From the NCBI GenBank assembly GCA_030144725.1, contig JASKMD010000025.1:4872471-4936470 (forward strand): a stretch of DNA of 64,000 nucleotides. Reading direction: 5' to 3'. The DNA is from Haematococcus lacustris. Lineage: Eukaryota > Chlorophyta > Chlorophyceae > Chlamydomonadales > Haematococcaceae. The translations under genes were made by a program, and so were the position numbers. This document shows positions 12,301 to 24,267 of the stretch, in pieces (position 1 is the first letter of the stretch; the number at the start of each line of letters is the position of its first letter). Under the pieces are notes generated by a model. The model was given only the letters and a program-made list of their open reading frames with translations. It did not search any database and was not told the origin of the DNA.

Positions 12301-15300
12301 GGCGTAATCCCAGGGTTGACGCTGACATCACACTCAGAAGCAGCTGGCAACACACCACCGTCATTGCCCACCACTACCTCACCTAATACACCCGCATGGT
12401 TGCCCGCCCCTGCGGCTGCCGGCCCCCCACCACCCACCGGCCCCCCACCCCCTGGGCCTTGCCAGCAGCTGCCATCCTCCCACTCCGTGTCCCCGAACAC
12501 CTCCTCCCACTCCCTCCCCCCTCCAGGCCGCATCCTGGCGGCCACATGGGGGGCCTCCCGCGGCAACACCTGCACACTGCTGCTGCTGCTGCTGATGCCA
12601 TTGCCCAAGCCCACTCCCCAGCCCAGGCCGGGCGTGAAGTGGCCCATAGTAGGGGGCCTCAGGAGGAGGGTGGGGGTGTCCAGGTCCTTCTGGTCCGCTG
12701 CTGCTGGGGACGGCAAGGAAGGAGGGATGGGGGTGCAGGGGAGGGGGAGGGGGAGGAGGGCAGGGGGCTGAGTGGGAGAGGGGGAGGCAGAGGACGAGCC
12801 CGACCCCAGCAGCTCAGCCAGAGTGAGGTGCTCCGCCAGCCCCTGGTGCTGAGCCCCTGGGGGTGGAGGGGAGCCCTGTGTGCCCAGGTCTGCAGCAGAG
12901 AGGGCAAAGGAGGCTTGGTGGGGCGCCTGGCTGCCAGCAGTGTCTGTCTGAGCCCCTCCTGCGCTGCTTGCCTCTGGCTGTGGTGGTGGGGACGCTGCTC
13001 CTGCTGCTCCTGCTGCCGCCATGGTGCTGATGAGGCTGCCACTGCTGCTGTTGCCTGGCGGGGTGGTGGGTGACTTCAGCGCAGCCTGGCACCGTTTGAG
13101 TGCAGTAGGGTCAGGGGCCCTGCTAGGCGAGTAGCCGGCCTGGGTCTTGAACAGGGCCGCCGCAGCAGCAGCAGCAGTGGCAGGGTGGCGGGCAGCTCTA
13201 GGGCTGGGCTGGGTTGGGGGTGGAGTGGAGTGGGGGGAGTCCTGGGGTAGTGGTAGGGGAGGGGGGGAGGCTGCAGCTGCTGGGCATGGTGAGGTGTCAG
13301 GGGGGCCAGGCGCCCCTGTTGCTGCTGCTGCTGCTGCCTGAGGGTGTGCACTTGGATCAGTTCCAGCCTCCTCCTTGCCCTCCTGCTCTTCCTCCTCCTG
13401 CTCCTCTACCTGCTCCTCCACCTGCTCCTCCACCTGCTCCTCCTCCTGCCTCTCCCTCTTCCCAACCCTCCCCTCACGCTCCTCCACCACCAACTCCCTT
13501 GCGCTGTCCTGCATTGTCCCCTCACGCACCTCTGCCACCCCCTGCTGTGCCCCACCCCTCCTGGCAGCGCCTCCCCTCCCCCTCATCGCCCCCCGCACGG
13601 CCCGCCTGCCACGCGTTACCAAACCCTGGCGGCCAACCGCCGCCCTGTAGCCCAAGGCTGTGGTCGACGACAGTGAGGTAGCCGCCACCTGAGCCAAGTA
13701 GGGTGAGGTGCTGGGTGCAGGCGGCGCCTGCCGGGGGCTCTTTGTGGGTGCTGGCTGCACTCCATGTGCATGCGCGCCATGACCAGCCCCCGCCGGAGGT
13801 GTTGGAGCACCAGCCGTGGCCTGAGCCCCAGCGAGGGCTGGCTGAGCTGTCAGTGGGTGGCGCCCTGACTGACTGGACGCTGTGGGGGAGGCTGGATGGA
13901 CCTTTGCTCTGGGTGAGCTCTGGGGCGCAGCAGCAGCAGCTGAGGTAGGCTTGGTGGGCGTGGTTGCGCCAGAGCCTGGGCCGGGGCTTGTTTTGGATAC
14001 AGCGCCGCGCTGACTGGGTGTAGGCACTTTACGGGGTGTGACCGCATTGCCTGGTTTGGATGGCGAGCTGTGCAGATGGTGGTGGTGGGGGGAGCCAAGG
14101 GTGGGGAGGGAGGGTTTGCGGGGAGATGCCCCAGCCCCTTTCCAGGGCAGATGCAGCCGGTCGTCAGGGCTGAGCACGGGCTGAGCCGGGGAGGAGGGCG
14201 AGCTCGCATTGGGGCTGGTGCGGCTGAGCCGCCTGCGCGGCTGCTCTGCACTAGCTGCTGTCCTGATGGCAGTCCGGGGTGACATGGTGTGACTCAGGGG
14301 GGCGGGGTAGGCTGCTGCCGGGCTACTACCGCATGCACTGCTCGCCTGCTCCGCGATGTCACCTGCAGCCTCACTCCCATCACACTCCATGCTGGCAGCA
14401 GGCTGGACTGTGTGACCAGCATGCTGTGTCACACTTGGATGGTGTAAAAGAGCCCCGTTGTTACTGTCTGCCTCCAGCCCCTCCGGCCTCTGCTGCTGCT
14501 CCCCCTGATGCTCCTCCCCCTGCTGCTGCTGCTGCTGCTGTTCCAGCCCAGGCTGGCCGTTTGACCGCAGCCTCAGTGCCAAGGCCACATGACCATTGGC
14601 AGCCTTCACCATGCCCGCTGCCACAGCTCCATTGCCAGCACCATGCGCCTTTGCCATTGTCCACTGTTCACTTGCACCAGGTGGAGGGGCGGGATCAGGA
14701 GTAGGTGCAGAACCTGGATCCCTGCCGGAGGTTAGGGCAGGGGCCAGGTTGCAGCAAGGGTCAGGGTCAGGGTCAGGGTCAGGGTCAGGGTCAGGGGTGG
14801 GCCCAAGATCAGAGGCAGAGGAGTCGGGCGGCAGGCAGGGTGGGTTAGGGGTGAGGGAGGGTAGGCGCAGTCCAGGCTGCAGACCGCGGGCCAGGCTGTG
14901 AGCCTCCTCCAAGGCAGGCCGCAGGTCAGGCACTGACATCAGCTCCTGCACTGAGGGCCGCCGCTCAGGATCCTTCACCAGCATGCTGCAGGCAGCACAG
15001 GGCAGCAGGCAACATGAGGCAGCAGCCAGCACAAGGCCATCGCACAGGGCAGCAGGCAACATAAGGCAGCAGCCAGCAAAGGGCAGCAGCCAGCCCGCCA
15101 CTATGCCACCACGTGGCCTGCCCTGCTGTAGAGAGCAAACTACCTTGGCAGCAGCAGATAACGCTGCTAATATGTTGTGCACAGGGCAGCAGGCAGCAGC
15201 AAGGTTGAGACTGGCAGCATGGTGCATCCAGCTCATATTGAGGGCAGTGGCACCCCAGTGGCACAGTGTGCTTCTGCCCCTGCTGCTGCCCCTGCTGCTG

Positions 15301-18300
15301 CCCCTGCTGCTGCCCCTGCTGCTGCCCCTGCTGCTGCCCTGCTGCTGCCCCTGCTGCTGTCCCTGCTGCTGCCCCTGCTGCTACCCCTGCTGCTGCCCCT
15401 GCTGCCGCCCCTGCTGCTGCCCCTGCTGCTGCCCCTGCTGCTGGGTGGGGTATATGTAGTCTGAAAGATATGTGACTTAAGATGGATATGGAGGGAGGAT
15501 GAGGATGAGGATGAGGATGAGGAGGGAGAGGAGATGGGTGTGTGGGTATGGGTATGGCAAGAGGCAAGTGGAGGCTGCAGGCACGCCAAGCCGCCTGCCC
15601 ACCTCTTGATGATGGCCTGCCACTCAGCTGAAAAGCCAGCAGGCAGAGGGGCCGGGCCGCACGCCTTGATCTTCTTGATCAGGCCTTGCTGCACACAGTG
15701 GTCATACAGTGAGCCTTGCTACAGTTGGCCACCTGTTGGTTCTACAGAAATGGGCTGCTTTGCCAACGGTTGATGACGATGCGATGCGCAGACGAATGTG
15801 GTGGCTTTCAAATTGCAGAGTTAAGTGGCCGCAGCCAATGGTGTGGCCAGGAGCAGGCACGCCTCTGTGTACCACACTTCACTTCACGGCACCCGGGCCA
15901 CTCTTGGCTCCTTCTATTCTGCTGGAGGGCACGCCTCTGTGTACCACTTCACTTCACACTTCACACTTCACACTTCACACTTCGCACTTCACTTGACAGC
16001 ACAGCACCCGGGCCACTCCTGGCTCCTTGTATGGAGAGTGGGGGGTCGCCTCTTCTTTGGCTTGATTGGTGAGAGCAGGCCGCGCCCCAGGCGGTAGCTC
16101 CTCCCTTATTGCACGCCGGTGAATACCGGAGTAGTCTTCTTCTCCTTCTGTATTTTGCTGAGGGGCTTCCCACACCCTTGCTGTCCCCTAAAATGGCTAG
16201 GGTTAGGGTTGCTGTCCTCTGAAAACCTAGCACCCTCAGAGCCTGCCAGGCTACCCCAGGTGGCACACACACCCCAGGCTGTGCTGGGCCACTGCTGGCC
16301 AGCCTCCCCCTGAGGGCCTGTGGCTCGCTCACCAGGTTGAAGGCGTTGAAGGCGGGCTTCAGGGCAGTCAGCTCGTACATCACGCAGCCTAAGGACCTGC
16401 AGCAACAAAGGGAAGAGCAGGGCTGGGCATGTGGGCAGGTATGTGGGCAGGCATGTGGGCAGGCATGTGGGCATTCAGGTGGGAGGGCAGGTGGGCGGTC
16501 AGGTGAGTGGTCAGGTAGGCATTCAGGTGGGAGGGCAGGTGGGCAGGCAGGCAAGAAAGCAGGCAGGTGAGATGGCCTCAAAGGGGAGGGGAAGCTCTGC
16601 CTACCCCTAAGCTCTGCAGCTGCCGAACTAAAGCCAGCAAGGCCAGTCTTCACCTTCACTGCTCAGCAACCCTGCAAGTGCTTTGCTTGGTGCCGGCAGA
16701 GCCGCCCACTCACCACACGTCAGTAGGGTGATGGTACCCCTTAGCCGCCAGCAGCTCAGGACTCATGTAGTGAGGGGTGCCCACCTGCAGCGCAGCCCAG
16801 GCCAGGCCATGCTGTGGCATCCCATGACAGCGAGGACACCCACAGCCAAGCTGCCAGCTGGGCATGCCGTGTCTTGCTCTGGGCAAGCAGCGCTGCATGC
16901 CTCATGTGCTTGTGTAAGGCACCAGGGTGTGCAGCACCAGCACCAGCTGCACCTGCAGTCCAGTCCAGCCCAGCCCAGCCCATGCTACTAGTGCAAGCTG
17001 GTGCTGGTGCTAGTGCTGCACACCCTGGTGCCCTACACAAGCACATGAGGCATGCACCCCGCCCCACCCCACCCCACCGGCCTCCCCGCTGCCCTGCTGT
17101 TCCACAGCAACTTGACGGCCACGTAGTGCATGCAGCGCGCCCTGCCCAGTAGTGCATAGTGCAAGGGCTCCTGCTGCTGATAGGTACCTATGGCTAGGGA
17201 TGGCTGGGCCTACCACTACAAGTACCAGCCAGCCTCCTGGCCATAGGCTGCTGCATCAGCCCTGCTCACCTCCCTGACCTTTGGCTCTGCGCCTGGCGTC
17301 AGGCAGTCAGGCCACGGGAGGCAGCAGCCCAGCATACCTCCTGGTGTCAGGCAGTGCTCTATGCCTACCGCCCCTACCCTCCATTAGCTCACAAAACAAC
17401 ACACCCCATGTGCTTTGTTTTAGCACACAGTGTCATCAGTCACAGTGTCACAGTCACAGTGTCATCATATGCCAGTGTCATCAGTCACAGTGTCATCATA
17501 TGCATCAGGTCGCAGCACAGTCATGAGGCGCGACACAGCCTAAGAAACACAAGACCTGGCTTACAGTATGGCATGGCATGCTGCGCAGTGGTGCACCTGC
17601 CAGCGCAGGGGCTCACCAAGCTCTGGTCGTGTGAAGCACGGCCGGAATCGCACACGCTGGCCAGCCCAAAGTCGCCCAGCTGCACATAGCCCTGGGAACA
17701 GAGGAAGATGTTGGAGGTCTTGATGTCCCTCTGCACCAGGCAGGAGGCAAGGCAGGGGCTGGCGCAGGCCGTGAGGCGGACAGGGGCAGGTCATCATGGC
17801 GTGAGCAGGCGCATGTCATCAGGTAAGCAGGCACTGCATAGTTGATGACCAATCTGGGTGCTGGCGGATTGAGCCACACTGCCTCCCACCACCTCACCCA
17901 CGTGGAGTACCCCCTTGTGCTGAAGGTAGTGCAGGGCCAGCAGCAGCTGAGCCAGCCACCTACGCAGGGCGGACTCCTCAAACGGCTTGCCCTGAAGGTC
18001 AGGCGCCACACTGGCAGGGCTGACACTGCAAGCAGCGGCTGGTGACTGGACGCTGCTTGCCAAGGCAGTGGATCGCAAGGAAGATCACTGCGTGACCATG
18101 TGCTATCGTTGGGCACCATCACCAGTAGTGCACAGCAGCAGCAGGAGTAAGAGCAAGAGCAGGAGCAGGAGCGGCGGCGGTGGAAGCGGCAGCAGCAGGG
18201 ATCAGTTGCCTACAGTGCGTGGCAGGCAGGCTCAATGGAGCTCCTGGGCCACTGCTGGACTTCACATTGCAATCTGGAAGTACCCTGTTCTGCCGTCCGG

Positions 18301-21154
18301 GACTAACATCTCTGCATTGGCAGGCAGCTGATGGCAGTAAACTTCAACACCATAATGCAGGCTGGTGGGTATTGCCAACCGCCTGCTGCTGCTGCCAGCG
18401 TGGCTTACCAACCTTGCGCTTCTGTATGGCTGTGCCCAGGTCTCCTTGGTCGCAGTATCCGAGCACCACACACACGGTGTGGCCATGGTGGGTCCAGGTC
18501 TCAATGAAGGGCTGGACAGGGCAGGGTCAGGGCAGGGTCAGGACCAGGGTCAGGTCAGGTCAGGTCGGGTCAGGTCAGGTCAGGTCAGGTCAGGTCGGGT
18601 CAGGTCAGGTCAGGTCAGGTCAGGTCAGGTCAGGTCAGGTCAGGTCAGGTCAGGTCAGGTCAGGTCAGGTCAGGTCAGGTCAGGTCAGGTCAGGTCAGGT
18701 CAGGTCAGGTCAGGTCAGGTCAGGTCAGGTCAGGTCAGGTCAGGTCAGGGTCAGGGCAGGGTCAGGACCAGGGTCAGGTCAGGTCAGGTCGGGTCAGGTC
18801 AGGTCAGGTCAGGTCGGGTCAGGTCAGGTCAGGTCAGGTCAGGTCAGGTCAGGTCAGGTCAGGTCAGGTCAGGTCAGGTCAGGTCAGGTCAGGTCAGGTC
18901 AGGTCAGGTCAGGTCAGGTCAGGTCAGGTCAGGTCAGGTCAGGTCAGGTCAGGTCAGGTCAGGTCAGGTCAGGTCAGGTCAGGTCAGGTCAGGTCAGGTC
19001 AGGTCAGGTCAGGTCAGGTCAGGTCAGGTCAGGTCAGGTCAGGTCAGGTCAGGTCAGGTCAGGTCAGGTCAGGTCAGGTCAGGTCAGGTCAGGTCAGGTC
19101 AGGTCAGGTCAGGCCAGTGCAAGGTTAGTGTGTGCAGCTATGGGAAATTGCTACCCAGTTGTTCCGCAGCCACTAAGAACGTCTGCAACCAGAAGGGAGG
19201 AGTTTGTGTGAGTCGGCTGACAGACAACCAGAAGGAAGGACAGACAACCAGAAGGAAGGCGTTTGTGTGTGTCTGCTGCCAGACAGAATGAACAATATTC
19301 CCCATGAGAAGATGTGGTGGTTGATTGGGGCCCTTGTCCCTGTAACCTGTTTTCTACATGTTGCCTTCCTCTGACGGATGCAGCAGGGCAGACGCTACAC
19401 TGCACACCTGTGTTTTCTGAGCTTTGATGCTCAGAGTGGACCAGGCTGGTGATGGTACTCGGGTAGAAGCTGTAATGATAGATAGAGTTAGGGGACTGGT
19501 GACCAGCCACTGCTCTAGCCCCTAACCTCCACTCCTGTTGCTGCTGTACTACTGTGTGGCTCCCCAGGCAAGTGACCCACAACAACGGTGGCAAGACCAG
19601 GCTGTGCCATACACTCCTGCTGCTGTGGCGCTAGGTCCCCGCCATGTGACCAAGATGAGGTGCTCAACTTCCCCGCTGTGCATGGCCATGGTAGCGTACA
19701 TCAGTAGCAGGCCAGCAGGTCAGCGGGTAAGCAGCCCCATGCCAGCCCCCACAGCCCCCATGCAGCCAAGCAACCCAACAGCCGGCAGCCTCTGGGCCTC
19801 TGACCAGGATGCCAAGCCCAGCCAGCCCACCAAGGGCACAGGCAAGGGCAAGGGCAGGGGCGAGGCTGCGATCCCCACTTCTTTCTTCAGCACAGCAGCC
19901 AGGCAGATGGGTAGACAGGGACTGCAATGCAGCGTTGTGCATGCGGCGCATTGAGGAGAGCAGGTGGCGCACGATAAAGCTGTGCTACTGGCCAGACCAG
20001 GGAGCTCTGCCAGCCAAGGGCAAGGGAGTACCCAGAGCTGGGCTACAAGCGGCTGCGAGACAAGCGTCCCAAGGCCCCGCAGCAGCAGCAGCCTGCTGTG
20101 GCACTTTAGTGTGTGCCCCCTCCTTGAGCTGTTATCAGCTCACATCAGTGCATGTTTGTCATGCCAGCTTTTAAGCTATAATCTGTCACAGGGGTCTGTG
20201 GAGGTGAAAGACGCCCATGCTATGTGCATGAGAGGTGAACTTCACAATACCAGAACACAACCCCTAACAACGGTTCGTCGTCATCCTGCCATTGTGCTAG
20301 TGCTTGCTGCCTACTGGGCTGTTGCGGGAGGGTGCTGACAAAGGTGCTCTGGCTGAAGCTTAAGCCTGGCTTGAACACGTTCTGTGTCACGCCAGGCATC
20401 AAGCCAGATGCTGTTGCGTATCGAAGCAGAGCTAAGATGTGGCTGTGCCAGCAGGCTCTCTTGACACATGCCGCATGGATTAAGATGCATGCAAGCTTCC
20501 TGTAGCTGTGATGCAGGCTCACCACAACAAAGGGGTGGTGCAGCTGGGCCATCAGCCTTATCTCCCGCAAAGTGGCCTCGCGTTGCCATGGTGTCTGCCG
20601 CGCTAGCTTAACCCTGCAGTGAACAACACCAGCAGCAGCTGGAGGATGTATCAGTGGAATGCAAGGTCGGCATGGCCCTTGTTTGCCTTAACTCTACACT
20701 ACAGCCCTCGCGGTCAGGCAACACTGTAGGTGGTAGGCATTCATGCACCATGTCCATGTGCATTGGGTATACTCCACACAGCCCATTAACACCATTTCAG
20801 TAGTCCCGCTAGTGGCCACTAGTGGTCCCTAGTGGTCCGGCTCATATGGAGGCCCTAGTGAGGGACAAAGGGGCTGCAAGGTTGGCACTTAACACGGCGG
20901 CTGCCAGCCCTTGCACTGATGGACAGCTGTGGATATTAGAGGAGTCACCTTTTGAGCACATATGGTGTTTTTTTGGCCTTAGCTTGTTTGCTATAAGCTA
21001 GGTACACCTCTCCGAATGCGCCTCGGCCTGCACCCCACCAACTGGCCGTCCAAGGTGGGTGAAACTGTTTTTTGAGTCGCTTAAGGGTCCACGCACCTAT
21101 ACATTCACGCACGTCGTAGTGCGAAGCACCGGCGTCCACATTGGGACCGCTCAT
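6397..21154 (-). CDS. Giant NEK-family Ser/Thr protein kinase
   Basis: Ten exons: 21097-21154, 20949-21027, 20523-20613, 18413-18511, 17902-17991, 17617-17730, 16714-16784, 16333-16396, 15603-15688 and 6397-14985. All phases agree. The spliced N-terminus is a full kinase domain (residues about 13-275): glycine loop G20-R-G-A-F-G25-E-V, lysine K45 in YVLK, helix-C E63, HRDIKTSN (H139-N146), DFG (D159-G161), SPE in place of APE (185-187), then SLGCVMYELTALKPAF. The wording is that of plant NEK kinases, which act on microtubules, cilia and cell growth. The last exon encodes about 2,635 residues in one frame to a TAG at 7077. A one-base shift at a G6 run (7085-7090) would open about 230 more residues ending at 6397, including a helical RLQLLETLVAKAERLL segment. 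Start: first ATG before YDVRECIG. The kinase call is firm. The tail's function is unknown. Confidence 0.88.
7077..14700 (-). other. Low-complexity tail of the NEK kinase
   Basis: This part of the last exon is built of compositional runs: a Asp-Pro repeat (14755-14805), poly-Gln, a VEEQ repeat (about 13375-13450), a HPAP repeat (about 11820-11860), a poly-Pro run of 14 (about 9265-9310), poly-Ala and poly-Ser tracts, a His8 run followed by EGEGEGEGEE (8245-8300), and a His-rich LHD/LHE/LHG segment (8380-8460). The frame stays open for 7.9 kb despite this, which argues that it is translated. It looks intrinsically disordered. Confidence 0.8.
14757..14805. repeat. Coding hexamer repeat (GGGTCA/TGACCC)
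   Basis: About eight GGGTCA units on the + strand encode alternating Asp-Pro in the kinase tail just after the kinase domain. The neighbouring intron at 18540 carries a related GGTCA pentamer. Confidence 0.85.
15274..15445. repeat. 12-bp CTGCTGCCCCTG repeat in kinase intron 9
   Basis: About 14 copies of a 12-bp CTG-rich unit lie inside the intron between exons 9 and 10 (14986-15602). Apparent Ala/Gln frames here are not exonic, because the flanking exons splice in phase without it. Confidence 0.85.
15860..16020. repeat. CACTTCACACTT tandem block in kinase intron 8
   Basis: Two copies of a segment starting GGCACGCCTCTGTGTACCAC flank CACTTCACACTT repeats. The block is intronic (15689-16332). 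Confidence 0.7.
16062..16160 (+). mobile_element. 5'-truncated LINE 3' tail in kinase intron 8
   Basis: The segment GAGCAGGCCGCGCC through GCACGCCGGTGAATACCGG to GTAGTCTTCTTCTCC matches the 3' end of the large LINE at 39593-39690 (reverse strand), including its terminal hairpin and TTC-rich tail. It lies antisense to the kinase, upstream of exon 9. Confidence 0.8.
16425..16565. repeat. GCAGGCATGTGG minisatellite in kinase intron 7
   Basis: Imperfect 12-bp repeats (GGGCAGGCATGT, GGGCATTCAGGT) fill about 140 bp of the intron between exons 7 and 8. Confidence 0.75.
18540..19112. repeat. (GGTCA)n satellite in kinase intron 3
   Basis: Over 100 GGTCA pentamers with two internal GGTCAGGGCAGGGTCAGGAC interruptions (about 18520 and 18748), suggesting a block duplication. 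It sits in the 2 kb intron between kinase exons 3 and 4. Confidence 0.97.
19700..20190 (+). pseudogene. Fanzor relic, copy A (C-terminal part)
   Basis: A diverged copy of the element seen at 22690 and 31278, lying antisense in kinase intron 3. It keeps the sequence GRWVDRDCNAALCMRRIEES, matching the D-R-D-x-N-A-A signature of the third RuvC motif of TnpB/Fanzor nucleases, then CYWPDQGALPAKGK. A frame change follows and the end is GCACTTTAG. The 3' flank GTGTGTGCCCCCTCC continues the shared element sequence to about 20190. No upstream nuclease region is preserved. It is a decayed fragment. Confidence 0.55.
20681..20876 (+). mobile_element. Fanzor-element right end R1, in kinase intron 2
   Basis: It matches the 3' flanks of Fanzor copies B and C: GCCCTCGCGGTCAGGCA, CATGTCCATGTGCATTGGG, the palindrome CTAGTGGCCACTAG, and a sharp end at GGGACAAAGGGGCTG. 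The intron it occupies is 20614-20948, so it is separate from copy A. Confidence 0.7.
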
Positions 21155-22680
21155 CGCCCTAAGTCAACAGCCCATCACGGGTAACCTCTTGGGTTAAGTG
21201 GCATCCAGACGGACCTGCTGAGCTAAACTGTCGACGAGCATTTGAATTTTGATCAAAACACAGCGTTGGTTAATATGATGAAGCTGTGCTGATTTGCATT
21301 GATACAGTACAGCAGCATACAGTGCAGGTATGCGGGCATCGCAAGCATTGGATTTGCAAGGCCGATGCCCGATATTCGCGACGAGCATGGCGCTGCTGCG
21401 GTCCTGCTGACGACTACGGCCATCACAGCGCAGAATATCCAAGTAGCAGACTTCCTCCGCGATGTTTGCAGAGGGAGGGTAGAGGCACCCCAGTTCCCGC
21501 AACAGTCCTCAACTAGCACCTCTCTCACCTGCGAGCTTGATTGTCATCAGCTTATTGTTTTGTTGCATCTCCTACCAGGCTCGACCCAGCCATCTAAACA
21601 GGCACAGCGACATATTGTTTATTAGGCTGGGCTTACAGCTAGGCTGTTGGCTTGCTATACCCAACTGAACCGTGACCCAGACCGTAGGCCCCCGGCGCAA
21701 AAAGCACCCACAGCCAGAGCAAGTTGTACAGCCATCCATATGCTCATCATCCATCACGACATCCTCTCTGCTACAGAGTCTTTGCCACTGTTCATCCAGA
21801 TGATGCCCTTGTCCCAATCCCCTTGCTCTGACCCGCCTGCTGCACCGCCAGCCCCCCTTCACCAGACCCTTCACCAGATCCCTGGCACACACGTTCGCCT
21901 GCGCATGGCACAACGACGTGCGCATGACATGATGATATTGGGCAAGGCCATGGAGCCACACAAGGCTGGCGGCTCTACATACAAGCCTTGAGGTGAGCAT
22001 GGGGCCCATTTCAGTACATGGTTCACCATCACTCGCTTCAATTACATTGTCGACGCCGCTGCCACTATCCTTGTTCACTCATTACACATCAGCACACCCC
22101 AGCACGCGGCCACTATGGAGGTAGCGCGATTTGTGGCATTGCACTAACGTACTAGCTGGCTCCTGGGGCTGCTGCTGATGTGGCTGTGCTCCTCCCATTA
22201 AGACATCCCTCCAAGGCTGACGACTCCTTGGCTTGGGCTGTCGCCCAAGCCCAGGCCTGGGGTGCCATCACCGCCATAGCCCCAGCCGCTAGCCAGCCAG
22301 GTCAAGGTTGCTTGTTTGTCAGGCTGTTAGTCTTGACCTAGTGATCAGGGAACAGATTGCGCCACCAGGGATGGGTGTTGCAGTCATCGATGGTGCGACC
22401 AATGAGGCTGTAGTCGTGCAGGCTAGAGCTGTGTATCTGCCCAGCGCTGCACACCAGGGTAAGCAGGCTACCATAGGCTCTCAGTCATTCATTCATTTAT
22501 ACTTGCATGTCCAGGACTGATGTGTGACATCACTCCATGAATCTCCCGGGAAACCCAAGTTGCTTGAATAGGCCACCGCAGGAGGGTTATGTATCGATAT
22601 GTATTGCTTGAAATGGGTGGGTGGGAGGGTTAAGTATTGATATGTGGTGGGTTGGGCATGAGGTGAAAGAGTAGTTGACT
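21155..22680. other. Stretch without a secure gene
   Basis: This is the region upstream of the kinase start, so the kinase promoter should lie at its left edge. At 22147-22300 and 22324-22460 (+) two open segments have coding-like sequence (AWAVAQAQAWGAITAIAP; GMGVAVIDGATNEAVVVQAR, the latter followed by a GTAAGC donor). They cannot be joined by a credible intron and I do not recognise them. Confidence 0.35.
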
Positions 22681-22689
22681 GTGCCATGC

Positions 22690-23537
22690 CTGGTGCCACA
22701 ATGTCAACTACCCTGTGTGCCTTGTGTGCATGGCTGCAGTTGAAGGAGGACATTTCTGAGGTGTCCATGGAGCGCCATGCGCGTGCCAAGCAGTTGGTGA
22801 TTTTCTTTGGTGCAGCTGGCATTGGCACTGGGGGAGGTTGGGGTGCTGATGTGGTGCTGCGTGCTTGCCCCGGGCGTGGCCTAGGGGTACAGACCAGCAG
22901 CGGGGCAGGGTGGTGCTGGTAGATGAGCACCGCACCACCCGGGTCAGCTCAACAGTGAATGGCCAGCAGCCCTGTGAGGAGGAGCTGGACCATGATCAGC
23001 CCACCAGGCCGTGAGGCTGGAAGCCCCCAGCAGGATAGATTAACGCACTGGCTGCTGCGCCCAGCATGGAGCCAACAGCGTGACCAGGCAGTCCAGGGCC
23101 TGATGTGGTGCCTGGCGATGGACCCACATCAGCCCCCACAGCCCCAACGCAGCAGCCAGGAAGCCACACAGCCAGCAGCCTCAGAGCCAGGGCCCAACAC
23201 TCCCTCTCCAGCCAAGCGCAGCAAGCGCACCAAGGCTGAGCAGGCAGCTGAGCCTACCCAGCCCACCAAGCGAACAGGCAAGGCCCAGGGCAAGGCTGAC
23301 AAAGTCAAGCCAGCGCCACAACCAGGCAGGTGGCTGGACAGGGACTGCAATGCAGCGCTCAACATGCAGCGCATTGGGGAGAGCAGGTGGCGCCCGCTGG
23401 AGCTGTGCTGGTGGCCAGAGCAGGGAGCTCTGCCAGCCAAGGGCAAAGAGTACCCTGGCCTGGGCTACAAGCGGCTGCGAGACGAGCCTCCCAAGGCCCC
23501 GCAGCAGCAGCAGCAGCAGCCTGCTGAGGCACAGTAG
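22690..23537 (+). pseudogene. Fanzor-family RNA-guided nuclease, copy B, broken
   Basis: Reading with frame changes gives, in order: KQLVIFFGAAGIGTGGGWGA, VVLVDEHRTTRVSS, NGQQPCEEELDHDQPTRP, a Pro/Ala/Lys-rich linker (SKRTKAEQAAEPTQPTK), then GRWLDRDCNAALNMQRIGES and ALPAKGKEYPGLGYKRLRDE to TAG at 23535. The E-x-R-T and D-R-D-x-N-A-A-x-N motifs in this order are those of the RuvC domain of TnpB/Fanzor proteins, which cut DNA guided by an RNA made from the element's own 3' end. The usual zinc-ribbon CxxC between them is not visible. A TGA at 23012 and frame shifts around 22880 and 23040 break it. The last 193-codon segment (22959 on) is open. The family call is from motifs, not a search. Confidence 0.6.
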
Positions 23538-23832
23538 TGTGTGCCCCCTTTTTGCTGTTGTCAGCTTATATAGTCAGCGCATGTTTATCATGCCAACTCC
23601 ACACTATAGCCCTCGCGGCCAGGCAGTAATGTAGGTGGTAGGGACTCATGCAGGTAGGTAGGCACTCATGCAGGCAATAATGTAGGTGGTAGGCACTCAT
23701 GCACCATGTCCACGTGCATTGGGTATACTCAACACAGCCCAATAACACCATTTGAGTAGTCCCGCTAGTGGCCACTTGTGGTCCTTAGTGGTACGGCTCA
23801 AATGGAGGCCCTAGTGCGGGACAAGGGGGCTG
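23538..23832 (+). mobile_element. Fanzor-element right end R2
   Basis: The 3' flank of copy B: GTGTGTGCCCCCTTTTTGC, then CACTATAGCCCTCGCGG, a CATTGGGTATACTCAACACA block, AGTCCCGCTAGTGGCCAC, and an end at GGGACAAGGGGGCTG. It differs from other copies by a local duplication of the GTAGGTGGTAGGCACTCATG segment (23628-23702). Confidence 0.7.
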
Positions 23833-24267
23833 AAGCTGTGTATTCCAAAACATAGTGTTGTATTATGAAAGTTGGTCTTTCTTGGTGGTGAAGACTCTGT
23901 GAGGTGTGGTGTCATCGAACATAAGCCACAATCAATGTGCCGGGTAGGTAGCTGGTAAGAGAATGTTGGTCTTTTGGGCATGCAGCCAGCACGGTCTGGT
24001 GCCAAAGCACAGTACGATGGTGGCCGATAAGGGGGGTTAGGAGGTGCTGGTGTGGGATGGGGGAAACGACTGCCACGACGGTTGCAATACTGAGAGCGGG
24101 CGGGTGGGCAGGCGCGCGGGCAGGCAGGCATTCTAGGCTATTCAGAATGCACGCCACGTCCAGGGGATGGTCGCTACCTACAAAGGAGTCAAGTTGAGGT
24201 AGGAAAACACGATGAGAAATCGACGGATGGTTGTTTTGGTTGTTATATTGATAATGCCAACAAACAA

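Noticed and set aside
16199..16212. Interstitial telomere repeat (AGGGTTAGGGTT)
   Set aside because: Only two units, and Chlamydomonadales telomeres are usually TTTTAGGG. Chance is more likely.
18540..19112. GGTCA array as hormone-receptor half sites
   Set aside because: Algae lack nuclear receptors, and the tract is a simple pentamer satellite.
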